Positions 43,306 to 54,899 of a stretch of DNA of 64,000 bases are shown here, piece by piece. How positions within the stretch are numbered: the first letter of the stretch is position 1; each line of letters opens with the position of its first letter. The notes below the pieces were generated by a model. It made no database searches and had not been told where the DNA came from. It saw nothing but the letters and a program-made list of their open reading frames with translations. The position numbers were made by a program, and so were the translations under genes. The DNA is taken from assembly GCF_902806685.2 (NCBI RefSeq), contig NC_048539.1:4104501-4168500 (forward strand). The letters are read 5' to 3'. This stretch comes from Maniola hyperantus. Lineage: Eukaryota > Arthropoda > Insecta > Lepidoptera > Nymphalidae.

Positions 43306-43792
43306 GCATTATAATCATGTTAATTTCTGTGTTATAGTGTCTTTTAGCTGTTAAATTCAATATTACGGAAGGAAAAGCGAAAGCTGCGAAAAGTGAAGTT
43401 GTTTAAACATTTGCATACCGCGCTCTTGACGCTTGCCTCGGTCGGAGATGCAAGAACATAAATATTTCCATTTTATCTGTTTACCGATCATTACATTGAC
43501 ATGTTATGTAAGAAGTTTGAACGTACACGTAGATATGCGAAATGAAAATTGTGCAATTTTCCATTACTGTTAGCCGTTTATTTTAATAAAAGTACTTAAA
43601 GCAAAATGTTTTTTTGTATAATACAAAGACTTACTAAACTAACAACAATCTCATTTGGCTTATCCGATTTACGAAAATAATTTTTCGGGCACACTTAATT
43701 AATAGTAAATAATTTGAATTCTCCATCCTCATATATAAGAGTTTGTAGTTTTTAGAGGATAGCAGGTTTTTATTTACTTTATAAATTACAAG

Positions 43793-43998
43793 CTTATCCC
43801 CGCGACTTCGTCCACGAGAACTACACAAATTTCAAACCCATATTTCACCCTCTTAGGGGTTGTATTTTCAAAAATCTTTCTTAGCGGATGTCTACGTCAT
43901 AATAGCTATCTGCATGCCAAATTTTAGCCCGATCCGTCCAGTAGTTTAGGCTGTGCGTTGTCAGTCAGTCAGCTTTTCCTTTTATATATTTAGATTGT
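43793..43998 (-). repeat. Repeat P copy
   Basis: Reverse of the P order from 'aagcttatccccgcgacttc' to 'ttccttttatatatttagat'. It has only a short CAGT microsatellite. Confidence 0.8.
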
Positions 43999-44339
43999 GA
44001 ACAACAAAAAATAAAACTATTGCAAAATCACAACAAGAAACAAAGATAAAAAGGAGCTAAAAATTCGAACAACAATTGTGTTTCAGTTTCAGAGACCAAA
44101 ATTTCAGCAAAGTTTCACTTAATTTGAGCAACATAAATGCCCCGGCAGTAACAAAACACGCAAAAAATATTTAATAACGTAAAAAAACTGAAGCCTATTG
44201 TGCATGACAAATGGCAATGGCGGCACAACAGTGGGGATGATTTTCCTACGCACGCTGCGTGACAATAAAATTGCTTGTGAATGTCCTTGGCCTTTCAAGG
44301 CTGTTTAGAACCAGTGACTATGGATCAGTTATAAGTATG

Positions 44340-44496
44340 TATAGTACGACACGTCGAGATGGCCATCGGGCAGATAACGCCCCGCACACCCGCACAGGTC
44401 CCGCGCTAACCCGGTGCGGGCGAGGGTGGGCGACGTGCGCGTGTGCGGGGCCGTCCCTTCGCCTAATACGCCGATCTCAACCTGTCACGGACTATA
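44340..44496. mobile_element. GC-rich foldback MITE, copy 4
   Basis: Ends TATAGTACGACACGTCGAGA and 'ctcaacctgtcacggactat'. Interior inverted pair ACGCCCCGCACACCCGCAC and 'gtgcgcgtgtgcggggc'. The 134-codon frame at 44259-44663 is a by-product. Confidence 0.85.
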
Positions 44497-44504
44497 CTTA
44501 TATT

Positions 44505-44620
44505 ATTATTCTTATAAATGCGAAAGTGTGTCTGTCTAGTCTACCTATCTATCTGTTACCTTTTTATGGCTCTACTGCTAAACTGATCATGAGGAAATCT
44601 GGCACAGGGGTACTAAGTCA
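44505..44620 (+). repeat. Repeat Q head fragment
   Basis: 'ttataaatgcgaaagtgtgt', 'ctgtctagtc' and 'aaatctggcacaggggtac' match the Q head. It lies directly after the GC foldback. Confidence 0.6.
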
Positions 44621-44624
44621 AAAT

Positions 44625-45325
44625 TTATGCCGGCAAGAAACTTTGGAATTACTCAAACCATAAAAAGTCAGTATACATATATTCACTACACCATCTTCTG
44701 GACAACTGAAAGCTCAGCTGGTTGCTTCCACAAGGTATCTTGCATACCTAAAGTTCGCAAATGATTTTTAAAAACCTCATTAAAGCGAACAAGCTCACGT
44801 AAAAATGCTAGTTGTAAATATTTTTAGACATAGCGGAACTACAAAATGTTTGTTTTTTGTTGTAGAACTTGTGGATCGACTAAGAAGTCATTATAATGTG
44901 AGGAACTACTTAGTCAAACTCAAACCACCCAAACAATGTTAACAGCACTAAATTATTTAAACTGAATTGTACCTACTATTAGGAATCTAAGCACCTTTAT
45001 TAAATTAAATTAATTTTGGTGAGCTGACGTTTTTTGAAAGAGAGAATCGTGACTCATGATAAAATATCATTTATTATCAAAATCGCGATGTGTTAATTTT
45101 GTCTCAAAACTTGAATAACGTTTTTCATCTTTAATTTGTAATTGATGTAGACCTTCGCAGCCATGTTTTGTTAAGTTTTTTCGTAGGTATACCTATTACA
45201 GACCATTGTTATTGGCTTTAAAAGGTTATTCTCATTTATGCGGAGCGTCCATCTCATTCATAGCGCATGACAAGTGCAACCGTCCGTAGAAATAATAATA
45301 AATAATCATTAGTACAGAAAAAATA
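44625..45325. other. No recognised gene
   Basis: AT-rich sequence with no supported feature. Confidence 0.35.
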
Positions 45326-45329
45326 AAAA

Positions 45330-45797
45330 TTAAAACCGGTCAAGGGCGACTCGGGCTCTCGCATCGAGGGTTCCGTATCTTGGATAAATACGTGTAATTC
45401 CTTTGTTGTTTAAACTATCCGCAACTGCAAATGTAAGTTTGTAAATTTTTTATGTGATATTAACTACAAATTAACAATTTTCAGATTTTTCCCTTTACTT
45501 GTACCGTAAGACCTTGTTTCTTGTCTTTCATGGTTCTAGATCAATGGGAACTAGGTACTTTATCGGATTTAATTTATTTGCGAGTGTCAAAATATGCGGC
45601 ATATTAATAATTATGACCGTATTTTCTGATTGCATTGAGTTAGAAGCTTGATTTTTGTAAAGCTCCAAGGAACAGAGGTAATTGATTAATAATAATTATA
45701 ATTTGATGTACAGGTATCCTAGGTTCCCGAGAAAAAAGGTCTTGACAGACAGACAAACAGACAGGGTTCTTTTTCCTTTTGAGGTACGGAATCCTAA
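45330..45797 (+). repeat. Diverged repeat A copy
   Basis: Begins 'aaaaccggtcaagggcgact', ends 'cttttgaggtacggaatcct'. The interior is diverged and appears partly replaced. Confidence 0.7.
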
Positions 45798-45799
45798 TG

Positions 45800-48135
45800 A
45801 AAACGGTTAGGTACGATTCTGCCAAATCAAGAAGTGTGAACGAACAATTCCTCAAATTCTCGGCCTTGATGCCACTGCAAGGGCAAGATCATCAGCGACC
45901 GGAACAGCTACAGCGTATAATGGCTTAGAAAACTAGTTTCATTTCCTACGATATGATTCTAAAATATTATATAATTGCAAGCGGATTTTATGGTTATTAT
46001 TCTGTCAACGCAAATATAATGGAATATTTCGTCTGTTTGATATGCTTGTTATTGAAAATAAATAATTTAATGATATTTGATTTGGAATAATAGTTGTTGC
46101 ATCAGCATGTTTTTTGGCCTCATTGGTAAATAGAATTAGGTATTGTTTCTTTTGTAAATCGAGTTTCTTTACGAACGAACTAGAAACAGTCTTTCAGTTT
46201 GATTATTTATCTTATTTAACACTTTCAAGCATTGAATTATTTATTTATTTATTTGGTACTTTTAAGTCTTATTAAAATAGCTACTTGATTTAATATTGCA
46301 CAAGTTACTTTCGGAGGTTCAATAATATTTGTGGGACTGCAAATAAAAACGGAGATAAAAGACGTTTCATACGACTATTGAATTTCAGACTACCTTAATA
46401 AATATACCTAGAATTGTATTTTATTATAACTTTGAATGAAGCAACTCATATTAAAATTATGACAAAATTTCACACTGTACGTTCTTGTAATCATTTAAGT
46501 CATTGTATTTTGTGCTATTCAAAAAGTAATTATTACTTATAAAAAATATATATCAGAAAATATTATTAGATATGGTAAATTGATGGTCAAACGAACGTAT
46601 CTACTTCTTTAATAATATCTTGCTTGACATATAAACCCTAATTTACTTTCCCTTAATGTTAATCCTTAAATTTATACCAACGAGAATATCAATTACTTAC
46701 TTAGTACTAAGACTTCAAATGCGTATAGTAGGGTTTTTTTTTATAAGCTTAAAATCAAACGACGCAGCAATAAAAATTTCAGGGATTAAGAATGTTTAAT
46801 GTCATAAGCTGGCTCATATTGTATTGTTAGATAATTCCAGCAAAATACATTTGTATTATTCGGTACATTACTAGACATGATGTAAGGAAGGTAGCTAACT
46901 AATTTACCCATGTAAATAAAGTTAGTTAAAATACGCATTTTAGTGAATATACAACTGCTAATTCTTGAAAACTCTCTTCTTGAATACTTCTGGGACTCTC
47001 GTCATGTCAAGGCCAAAGACATGGGAAACAACTGCTGCAGCCCTAAGTTCCACGGGGGATCAAAACAACTCCATAATCATCATCAATTATTGAAAAGCTA
47101 GTTTACTAAATTAGCCCTATGTTTGGAATAAAATGTCTACTTTTGTACTAGATAGAACGCTTAGCATTTTTTTTTATGTTTAATAGAAATTACTTACCAA
47201 GACAAAAACGACCAAGTGTTGAGCGCGGCCCAGTGGAAGATCACTTTGCTGCACTTCACTTAGTCACAAAGTTTCACGTTAGTTTCTCAAAGAAACACTG
47301 CAGCAAGTAGGTACAGTTTCAGAGTTTTAGTAATGGCGTAAACACATTTTGTAAGGACTGGATATTCGATTAGTTATTCGTTTAACAGTAAATCGATTAA
47401 TTGATGTCAATCGATTGTTCGTATTGTTTGTTTACAACACAGGTCACGCTCACAGTCACGGATTGCACCTTAACAAATCTGAAAACAAAGAAAAATATTA
47501 TTGGTATATGAAATCTAAAATTAAATAACTTTATGTGATGTAACGCGGTCGAAGCCAATATAATAAGTATCTTTCGATATTTTTATATATTACTTGACCA
47601 CTATAATAAAGTACCTACTCGTACAAGCTTGACCTATTGGAAATGGCAATGTGTGGCCGCTGATAGCATCATAAATACGTTATGGTCAAAACACAGATTA
47701 AATTAAACAAAAAAGATGTAGCAGCCTTCTGATGGAATGTAAATTTTAATCAAGACGATGATTAGAGTTGTTCAATCACATCACAAGAATATCAAAGCAG
47801 CTTTTTATAGTCTATTGATCACGCTGAAGGATATTTCTTATGAAATAAAAGCAAGGTTGTGATTTACTAAATAAAACGCTAGTGACGTGACCTCAGCGAT
47901 GTAACACGATCGTGATCGGCTACTTGTGTTCAGCGTGTCGTCGCAACTCGAAGGATTAGCACTTTACCAACAAAGGCACTAACTTAAATACCTACAGCTA
48001 ACATGTTGGGCAAACACCTTGTTAGCTGTAATGGAAAATCCACAACATTTATTTAAGTTGATACTCGAAATTATACTTAGTTTTGACCTTTGGAAAGGTA
48101 TAAAATTGTATGACGTCCCTTAGTAGAATTTTTCA
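45800..48135. other. No recognised gene
   Basis: Long AT-rich stretch. An (ATTT)n run lies near 46229-46254. GC-richer patches at 46985-47060, 47215-47300 and 47880-47960 have no readable product. Confidence 0.35.
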
Positions 48136-48138
48136 TTT

Positions 48139-48205
48139 TATTTTGTAATCTTAATTTTTATGGGACTTTTGTTCGACACGGACACGCCAGTCCATCGTAG
48201 CCTAA
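48139..48205 (-). repeat. LINE/SINE 3' end, second copy
   Basis: Shares 'cttttgttcgacacggacac' and 'gccagtccatcgta' with 31650-31720, in the same orientation. Confidence 0.6.
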
Positions 48206-48209
48206 TTAA

Positions 48210-49475
48210 ATTATTACAATCTAAATTAGGTACTTAGTGGAATGCAACAGATAAGTATAACTAAAGAGATGTTAATGTTTGTTACATATAGATTTTCTCA
48301 GAATTACAATATTGTCGTTTTTTACGCTACTAAAAATATTCGCAAAACAAAGTCTTTGTCAAAGCAAATAAAACATTATGCACAGTGGAAATATTCCGTA
48401 AAAAATAAATTGTCACCAAAAGTTGTGATAGTGCTTTTTGGTCTGACTTTGTCTTTTTATAACTTGTTTTGTTAAATTTAAATTTCTTGTTCATTAGTCA
48501 ATAAACGAGTTTTTGTTTGAATTTGCTATTTTCATATTCGAAATTGTTTTTAAATTATATATTGTGATACCATCAAAATAATATGTTTAAGAATTAATTA
48601 GATATTTGCCTTTGTCATACTTTACTAACAATATTAGGTAGGTATATAGTTGATAAAGTTGATCCTGAATTGTCATCATTTATTTATTTATCAATTGTTT
48701 ATATTTTATCATATTAATTGAACGAAGAGTTTAGGTATTTTATATTACGCTGACATCGAGATCGCGTGTATTTCCTAGTCGATTTCTTCCCATACATCAC
48801 GTTTCTCTAGATTTATCTATTTTTATTAATTTAAGCATTATTATAACAAACGTAGTTGATCAACAAATTAGCGTAGCGATTGTGTATTTATGTTTTTAAA
48901 ATACATACATAGTACCTATTAAATATATATACAATTTTTATGTATTAAATAATAAATAATAACTCTTTGAAGATTTATATTGTTTAAAAGAAATAACCTT
49001 TGGTTATGGTTGCTTAATGCAGACTAGATAATATTTTAAAAAAATGTTTGACTTCAGTGAATAGATTTTAATAAAGTTTTGTGTTTTTAAAGTCTGACCC
49101 TCGAGCACAGAAAACTCTATTGCAATCTATCGGATAGTTGTTATGATCAAAACAAACAGACAAAAAAATGCGAAAAACGATATTTTTTGGCACCAGCAAA
49201 ATAATATAAAGACCATCAAAACAAAATTATCCTTGTTTTTGTTAGCTAAGCAAACATTCCAAAACAATAGATATGTGGATATTAATTTTTTATGAATATA
49301 TTTTATACACTTTATAGGTATAATAATAATAATTCATCTGGTTTTAAGTCGTGTAATTATGTCAACTTGTAAGGAAAATACTTATTAAAATGTAAAAAGC
49401 TCGAATGTCCTTATTACTTGGTTTTTATATTTATTTATGTCGTACAGATTTTTTCCTACTTTAAATATAATATCC
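48210..49475. other. No recognised gene
   Basis: Very AT-rich. The 77-codon plus-strand frame at 48242-48475 shows only a hydrophobic C-terminus and no motif. Confidence 0.35.
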
Positions 49476-49479
49476 TTAA

Positions 49480-49620
49480 GAGCCTCAATAGCTCAGCGGT
49501 TAAGAAGCGGACTGATTTCGGAAAGGTCGCCGGTTCAAATCCCAATCTTGGCAGTATTGTTGTACCCACTCCTTTTCGCTTAGTTGGACGGGAACTTAGT
49601 AATTTATAACTCTTGGTGTT
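49480..49620 (+). repeat. tRNA-derived SINE, second family
   Basis: GAGCCTCAATAGCTCAGCGG has an A box TAGCTCAGCGGT (49489-49500), and GGTTCAAATCC (49532-49542) is a near-perfect B box. The tRNA-like head spans ~49480-49552. Its acceptor arms do not pair, so it is not a functional tRNA. The body 'gtacccactccttttcgctt' continues to ~49620. Confidence 0.8.
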
Positions 49621-49636
49621 TATATAAATATTTAAG

Positions 49637-49745
49637 GTTTTTAGGGTTCTGTACCTCAAAACTTCGTGTCTGTCAAGAAACCTATATAGGGTACTTCCCG
49701 TTGACCTCGAATCACGAAATTTGGATTTCTGGAATCTGGATCAAA
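49637..49745 (-). repeat. Repeat A terminal fragment
   Basis: 'ttagggttctgtacctcaaa', 'gtgtctgtcaagaaacctat' and 'acttcccgttgacctcgaat' match the A terminus, with the rest missing. Confidence 0.75.
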
Positions 49746-50154
49746 GTGCTTTCCAAAAAAAATACTTATGTATATTATTACAAAATCCAATGTAAAGGTA
49801 AATACGAAAATTGACTTTCCAAAGCTCCATTCGTAACTGGTTACGTACGTTTTCGGTAATCACAAGGCATGTGACAGCCAGTAGGTCAACAATTCAACGA
49901 GGTCACCCACTAGGCTGTGGTTTGACATTTGGTTCTTTAGAGATCGATCCGTCTTGTTTTGGTACTTATTATGCTAATATATAATAATATATAATATTAT
50001 GAATTTTCTACTCTATCATCACTGACTGACTTCGTCTATCGTACATATTTTCTGATTTCTCAAATATAAAACTTGCAGAAGTCGCTAGTGCTATTATAGG
50101 TCAGAATTTCGAATTTCGTATGTACCTACCTACTTTGCAAAAATTGACTGTGCA

Positions 50155-50290
50155 CTTATATTGTACCATAGACAATAGACATGTTAGGTATAGGTACGTT
50201 CATAATATTACTATGGCGTGTAAAATTCGTGCTTGGTGAGAGGCGAGACAAGAACAGAATGAAAACGCACAAGGAATAGCGTATCGTGTG
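50155..50290 (+). repeat. Repeat W copy 1
   Basis: 'agacatgttagg' … 'tggcgtgtaaaattcgtgct' and 'tggtgagaggcgagacaaga' match the copies at 50485 and 54548. Diverged. Confidence 0.55.
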
Positions 50291-50484
50291 TGTTTTAGCC
50301 CTTATAGATTTATTTTAAGACGCAAATCATTTAAATCAATATGAAGAGTATTCCATAGGTAGATATCATAAATGACAGCAGTATAAGCAATAACATCAAT
50401 ATGTAAATCTTGCTACTGTAGTGCGCAATTATCTCTTAGTCAATGTGTAATTATTTTGTCACTTTATGATTTTAGCTGTCCGCC

Positions 50485-50640
50485 AACGACATTATAACAT
50501 AGATATGTTACGTTCACGTTGCATGGCGTATAAAATTCGTGATCGGTGATGAGTAAGACAAAATATACATGACGTATGAGAGTAGAAGAGATAGATCTCT
50601 ACAATGACCCAAGTGTCATATACCTATTTAAGTCTTCACT
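50485..50640 (+). repeat. Repeat W copy 2
   Basis: 'attataacatagatatgtta', 'atggcgtataaaattcgtga' and 'tcggtgatgagtaagacaaa', followed by a 'gagagtagaagagata' tail. Confidence 0.65.
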
Positions 50641-50649
50641 TTAGAAACG

Positions 50650-50818
50650 TATAGTACCTACGCGATAGCTCGAGATAGCAATCGGGGAGGGAACGCCTTG
50701 CACACCCGCACAGTCCCCGCGCTAACCCGATGCGGGCGAACGCGGGTGATGTGCGGGTGTGCGGGGCGTCCACCCGCCTCATACCCCGATTGCCATTTCA
50801 ACCTGTCGCGGACTTATA
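50650..50818. mobile_element. GC-rich foldback MITE, copy 5
   Basis: The best-preserved interior: GGGAGGGAACGCCTTGCACA, 'cgcgctaacccgatgcgggc' and 'gtgcgggtgtgcggggcgtc'. The right terminus is GCCATTTCAACCTGTCGCGG-ACTTATA and the left TATAGTACC. It immediately follows repeat W copy 2. Confidence 0.85.
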
Positions 50819-51065
50819 GGTACTATGTAACGTATCTACTTCTTTATAACATGTAGATGTAAGTATAGGATAATATCATTGCTTTTTAGCGATTAGTAGG
50901 TACATTTTATAATTTATGCTTGCTGTCCGCTATCATTGCTCGTGTAAAGATTACACGTGTTGACTTCTCATGAGCTGGCTTTTCATACATATTTACTTAG
51001 AGAGCTAACTTTAAATGTCAATGAACGATTAGGTCTGTTTTCCTAGACCACCTAAAAGTAAACAG

Positions 51066-51141
51066 ATAAAGAATAATAATCTAAGTCTATGAATAATCTA
51101 GAGTCTAGATTATTCATAGACTTAGATTATTATTCTTCTTA
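51066..51141. repeat. Perfect palindrome, 33-bp arms
   Basis: 51070-51102 (starting AGAATAATAATCTAAGTCTA) is the exact reverse complement of 51104-51136, with a single G at 51103 as centre. The pairing extends outward through a 2-base gap (AGATAA with TTATCT). Confidence 0.95.
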
Positions 51142-51205
51142 TCTAGATTCTAGACTGAAAACTTGTGTAGGTAGGTACAGCTTTTCACGCACAACATTTT
51201 ATAGA

Positions 51206-51415
51206 TCTATTAGCTTATTCTTGCGACTTCATCCGCGTGGACTACACAAATTTCAAACCCCTATTTCACCCCCCTTAGAGGTTGAATTTTTAAAAATCCT
51301 TTCTTAGCGGATGCCTACGTCATAATAGCTATCTGTATGCCAAATTTCCGCCCGATCCGTCCAGTAGTTTGAGCTGTGCGTTGATAGATCAGTCAGTCAG
51401 TCAGTCAGACACCTT
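51206..51415 (-). repeat. Repeat P copy
   Basis: Reverse of the P order from 'agcttattcttgcgacttca' to 'gtcagtcagtcagtcagaca'. Confidence 0.8.
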
Positions 51416-51530
51416 TTAAATAAACAGTCTGGTCTTTTCAATAGAACACTAGGTGTTTCATAAACGGTTTTACTCTGATATTAAGGAATTCGTATCGCAA
51501 AAAATCAGTTTAGCAATCGCTCAATTCATT

Positions 51531-52225
51531 AGTAAAGTTAATAGTGCTTGCAGTTTAGTGAACGTTGGCCGAAATAGCTTGTGGGTGCACGCGAAAGTAA
51601 GCGGGGACCGGTCGCTCGAAGGCCAACGAGCGAACGCTTTTGTCTAACGTTCTTGATTGAGTCATAAGCGATGGCGGTTTCGTCTTCTTAGGCAAATTAG
51701 TAAAGTTAATAGTGCTTGCAGATTATTGAGCGTTAGCTGAAATAGCTTGTGAGTTCACGCGAAAGTAAGCAGGGACCGTCGACCGGTCGCTCGAAGGCCA
51801 ACAAGCGAACGCTTTTGTCTTACGTTCTTGATTAACTCATAAGCGATGGCGGTTTTCGTCTACTTGGGCAAATCAATTCACTAGTAAAGTTAATAGTGCT
51901 TGCAGTTTAGTGAGCGTTGGCTGAAATAGCTTATGGGTGCACGTGAAAGTAAGCGGGGGCCGGTCGTTCGAAGGCCAATCAGCGAACGCCTTTGTCTAAC
52001 GTTCTTGACTAAGTCATAGGCTATGGCGGTTTTCGCCTTGGGCAAATCAATTCGTTGGTAAAGTTAATAGTGTTTGCAGGTTATTATTTATTTATTTTAT
52101 ACTTCATTGCATACAACACAAAGTAAACATAAAAAAACATACAAGGATCTTAATCTAATAGCTGTAAAGTTATAGTTGTTAAGTCATAAGCGATGGGGTT
52201 TTCGTTTTCTTATGAAAATCACTGT
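51531..52225 (+). repeat. Four tandem ~175-bp repeats
   Basis: Units begin AGTAAAGTTAATAGTGCTTG at about 51531, 51699, 51883 and 52057 (periods 168, 184, 174). Each holds 'gcacgcgaaagtaagcgggg', a CGCTCG…CGAGCG mini-hairpin and the ending 'cataagcgatggcggttttc'. The fourth unit is interrupted by ~90 bp of AT-rich repeat-like sequence (52083-52175). The 64-codon frame at 51453-51647 falls in unit 1 and is not a gene. Confidence 0.9.
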
Positions 52226-52229
52226 GATT

Positions 52230-52500
52230 TTCATCTTTTTGAACAAATCAAAAGGAGTTGCAATAGGAAACTGGCTGCAACTCACTTCAATCGGTGTTAA
52301 CTGTTACCCGAGTAGTTTCGAACCTATTCTTGGTTTTGTTAAAGATAATTAAATTTCATCAGTTAAACAATTTGATGCGTCATCATCATCATTCTTTTTC
52401 TGGTTGGGCCACACATAACAAAGTTTATTCCGGCGCTTCTTCTGCTTGAGGCATTTTGGCTTGCTCAAGTGGAGGAAGCGTCGGGAGAACCAACTCTTAG
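52230..52500. other. No recognised gene
   Basis: No supported frame. A CAT microsatellite lies at 52380-52392. Confidence 0.35.
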
Positions 52501-52502
52501 AT

Positions 52503-52548
52503 ATAACATAATAGCAGACGACCTTGAGGTCGTCCGCTATTATGTTAT
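52503..52548. repeat. Near-perfect palindrome, 22-bp arms
   Basis: ATAACATAATAGCAGACGAC-CT pairs with 52527-52548 at 21 of 22 positions, with a 2-base centre TG. Confidence 0.9.
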
Positions 52549-52959
52549 GTATCGTTTATGACTTGGACCAATACTGAAGGCGCAGAATGCCTCGACAAAA
52601 ACGCATACTGCACCACTCCTGCCAACCAAAACATGCGTGTTTTCTGTCTCCTTCTGCCACGTTACATTTCTATATTCCGTTCCTTTCTCGCATTGAAAGT
52701 TTTTATTTTATCAAATGCAATGTTAGTAAATAAAACTCAAGGGACACAACGACCTCTAAGTAACTGATAAAAAGAAACGAAATCCAATGAATGCATAATT
52801 TATTATTCGCACCAAATGCAATCGTTTTCTTTTTCTTTTTTCTATTGCAAGTTTTTCTTATTTGAAAAAGGTAATTTACGAAAATTGGTGTTTAGATTTT
52901 CCCTAACGACAGTAACTACTTCTATGTTTTGACATCTATACTTATTTACTTATAATATT

Positions 52960-53155
52960 ATAAAGAGGTAAAGTTTTGTAAGTTTGTTTGAAGGGGGTAA
53001 TATCTGGAAACTACTGAACCGATTTAGAAAATTCTTTCATCTGTAGAAAGCTACATTATTAGGTATATTTTATTACTGAGTAACATAGGCTATATTTCAC
53101 TTTCAAAAAATTTTAATAAATCGCCCTTGCAAAGCCGGGGAAGGTCGCTAGTATA
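52960..53155 (+). repeat. Repeat R copy
   Basis: 'taaagaggtaaagttttgta', 'aaactactgaaccgatttag', 'ggctatatttcactttcaaa' and 'gcaaagccggggaaggtcgc', ending CTAGTAT. A related copy is nested at 56830-57140. Confidence 0.6.
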
Positions 53156-53299
53156 GCTATGTAAAAAAATCTGGCTTGTGTTCGTTACCTAAACGTTATA
53201 CGGAAGTTGTTAGATCGCGGTCTGCCTATTTGCCTTTCAACGCTTCCGTATTTCCATAATTTCCATAGAAGATTAAATTAATTTTGACAACTTAAAATC

Positions 53300-53520
53300 C
53301 ATACTAATATTATAAATGCGAAAGTGTGTCTGTCTGTCTGTCTGCTAGCCTTTCACGGCTCATCTGTTTAACCGATTTTGACGAAATTTGGTACAGATAT
53401 AGTTTGCATCCCGGAGAAGGACATAGGCTACTTTTTATCCCGGAAAATCAAAGAGTTCCCGCGGGATTTTTAAAAACCTAAACCACGCGGATTCCACTAA
53501 AGTCGCAGGCATCATCTAGT
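53300..53520 (+). repeat. Repeat Q copy, full length
   Basis: All Q landmarks are present, from 'ctaatattataaatgcgaaa' to 'gcaggcatcatctagta'. Best plus-strand reference for the family. Confidence 0.85.
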
Positions 53521-53574
53521 ATAAAATAAAATAGGTAACTAACTAGTATAAATTATAACTAACTAGATCATAGA

Positions 53575-53760
53575 TGATGCCCGCGGCTTCACTTCGCATG
53601 CGTTAAGGTTTCTTAAAAGTCCCATGGAAATTCTTTCCTTTTCTAGAAGAAAATGTAGCATAAATATCTGTCAACGGGAGGCAATTTCATCAAAACCAGT
53701 TAAACAGATTAGATATACATACAGAAGCACTTTCGTATTTTAATATGAATTGGAAAACAT
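53575..53760 (-). repeat. Repeat Q copy, diverged
   Basis: 'agatgatgcccgcggcttca', 'aaaagtcccatggaaattct' and 'cactttcgtattttaatatg'. Opposite orientation to the copy 55 bp upstream, so the two form a tail-to-tail pair. Confidence 0.7.
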
Positions 53761-53764
53761 GTAT

Positions 53765-54545
53765 ATAGATTTTTGATCCTTAGCACAAAAGCGAAGTCAT
53801 TAAAAAAGTTTGATAAGTAAACTACGCTTGTAAAAAACTACTTACTCAAAACAAAGTAGTGCAGAAATGTACACAATAAGACCAGAACTATGTGAAAGGC
53901 AAGATTTCTTCATTTAGACCAACAACTATTCTAAATAAGGAATAGTTCTGATTCAATATCGTTGCTAGACTCAGCGTTTTTGTTTTATCGATGCAGGAAA
54001 TTCATTTTAAAGTGTGAGTCACATTTTGTAATGAATGAGCTATTTTAAATCTTTTTCCACAAGTGTTCTTTTCTAAGAAAATTGTTTTGCCTTCCTTCAC
54101 AAACCACAAATTAACTTTTATTGACTTGGTTGACTTGCGACAAGGCTGTAGGTTGTTAAAACCGATGGTATCATCTTTGATTTATATCCAAATCTTTACC
54201 ATAGATGAAAGGTGAGATCTTTACCGATTGATGCATGTAAAGTAGGAGCTTAGCTTAGATTAAAGCATAGACTTCGAAGTGAGAAAAATGTCTTCACTTA
54301 ACAGAACTGACCAACAAACATTCAATGCTTTGTTAATGAAAATTGACAACAATAAAAATTATGCATATATAATATCACTGATTTTAAAAAAATCGCAATA
54401 AAACAAGTATTCTTATATTGTGTTCGTTATTTAGACCACCTAACCTGAAGAATGATTTAAAAATACCATACATTTCAATGTAGTTATTTGTGCCTCTAAC
54501 CTTGTGATTCCTTGAAATCGAATGCTATATTTTGTTCCCCCGGTG
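53765..54545. other. No recognised gene
   Basis: AT-rich sequence with no supported feature. Confidence 0.35.
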
Positions 54546-54547
54546 GC

Positions 54548-54690
54548 CCGGTCTAATGATATTATACCATAAACATGTTACGTTAACTGGGTACATGGCG
54601 TTAAATTCGTGTTCGGTGATGAGTAAGACAGAAGATACAAAAAGGACAAGAGTTGAAGAGATAATTTCACAAAATATGTGATCTAGGTCG
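54548..54690 (+). repeat. Repeat W copy 3
   Basis: 'gatattataccataaacatg', 'ttacgttaactgggtacatg', 'gcgttaaattcgtgttcggt' and 'gatgagtaagacagaagata' match the copies at 50155 and 50485. Confidence 0.65.
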
Positions 54691-54705
54691 TAGTTTTGAG
54701 TGTTC

Positions 54706-54895
54706 ACTTGACGCTGGCCATACACGATCAAGTTTACCGTCAATTTTGCAGCGGACTGGAAGCGGCGCGTCCAGTAAACTTGACGGTGTATCGCCTCGCC
54801 AAAGTTTGCATGATGTCATGCACATTAATTTACGGTGTATGGCTATCAGTTCACTTGACGGTAAAACTTGACCATGTACCTATGGCTATGCCTTA
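54706..54895. mobile_element. MITE with ~30-bp inverted ends and internal echoes
   Basis: The left end GGCCATACACGATCAAGTTT-ACCGTCAA is matched in reverse complement by TTGACGGTAAAACTTGACCA-TGTACCTATGGC on the right. ACTTGACGGT also recurs inside near 54777 and 54853. No target duplication was resolved. Confidence 0.7.
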
Positions 54896-54899
54896 GAAT

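Noticed and set aside
44259..44663. 134-codon open frame, one of the longest non-transposon frames
   Set aside because: It spans another GC foldback and a Q repeat head, so its length is an artefact of the low stop-codon density in the foldback.
49480..49552. tRNA gene
   Set aside because: Good A and B boxes, but the acceptor arms do not pair and SINE body sequence follows directly, so it is a SINE head.
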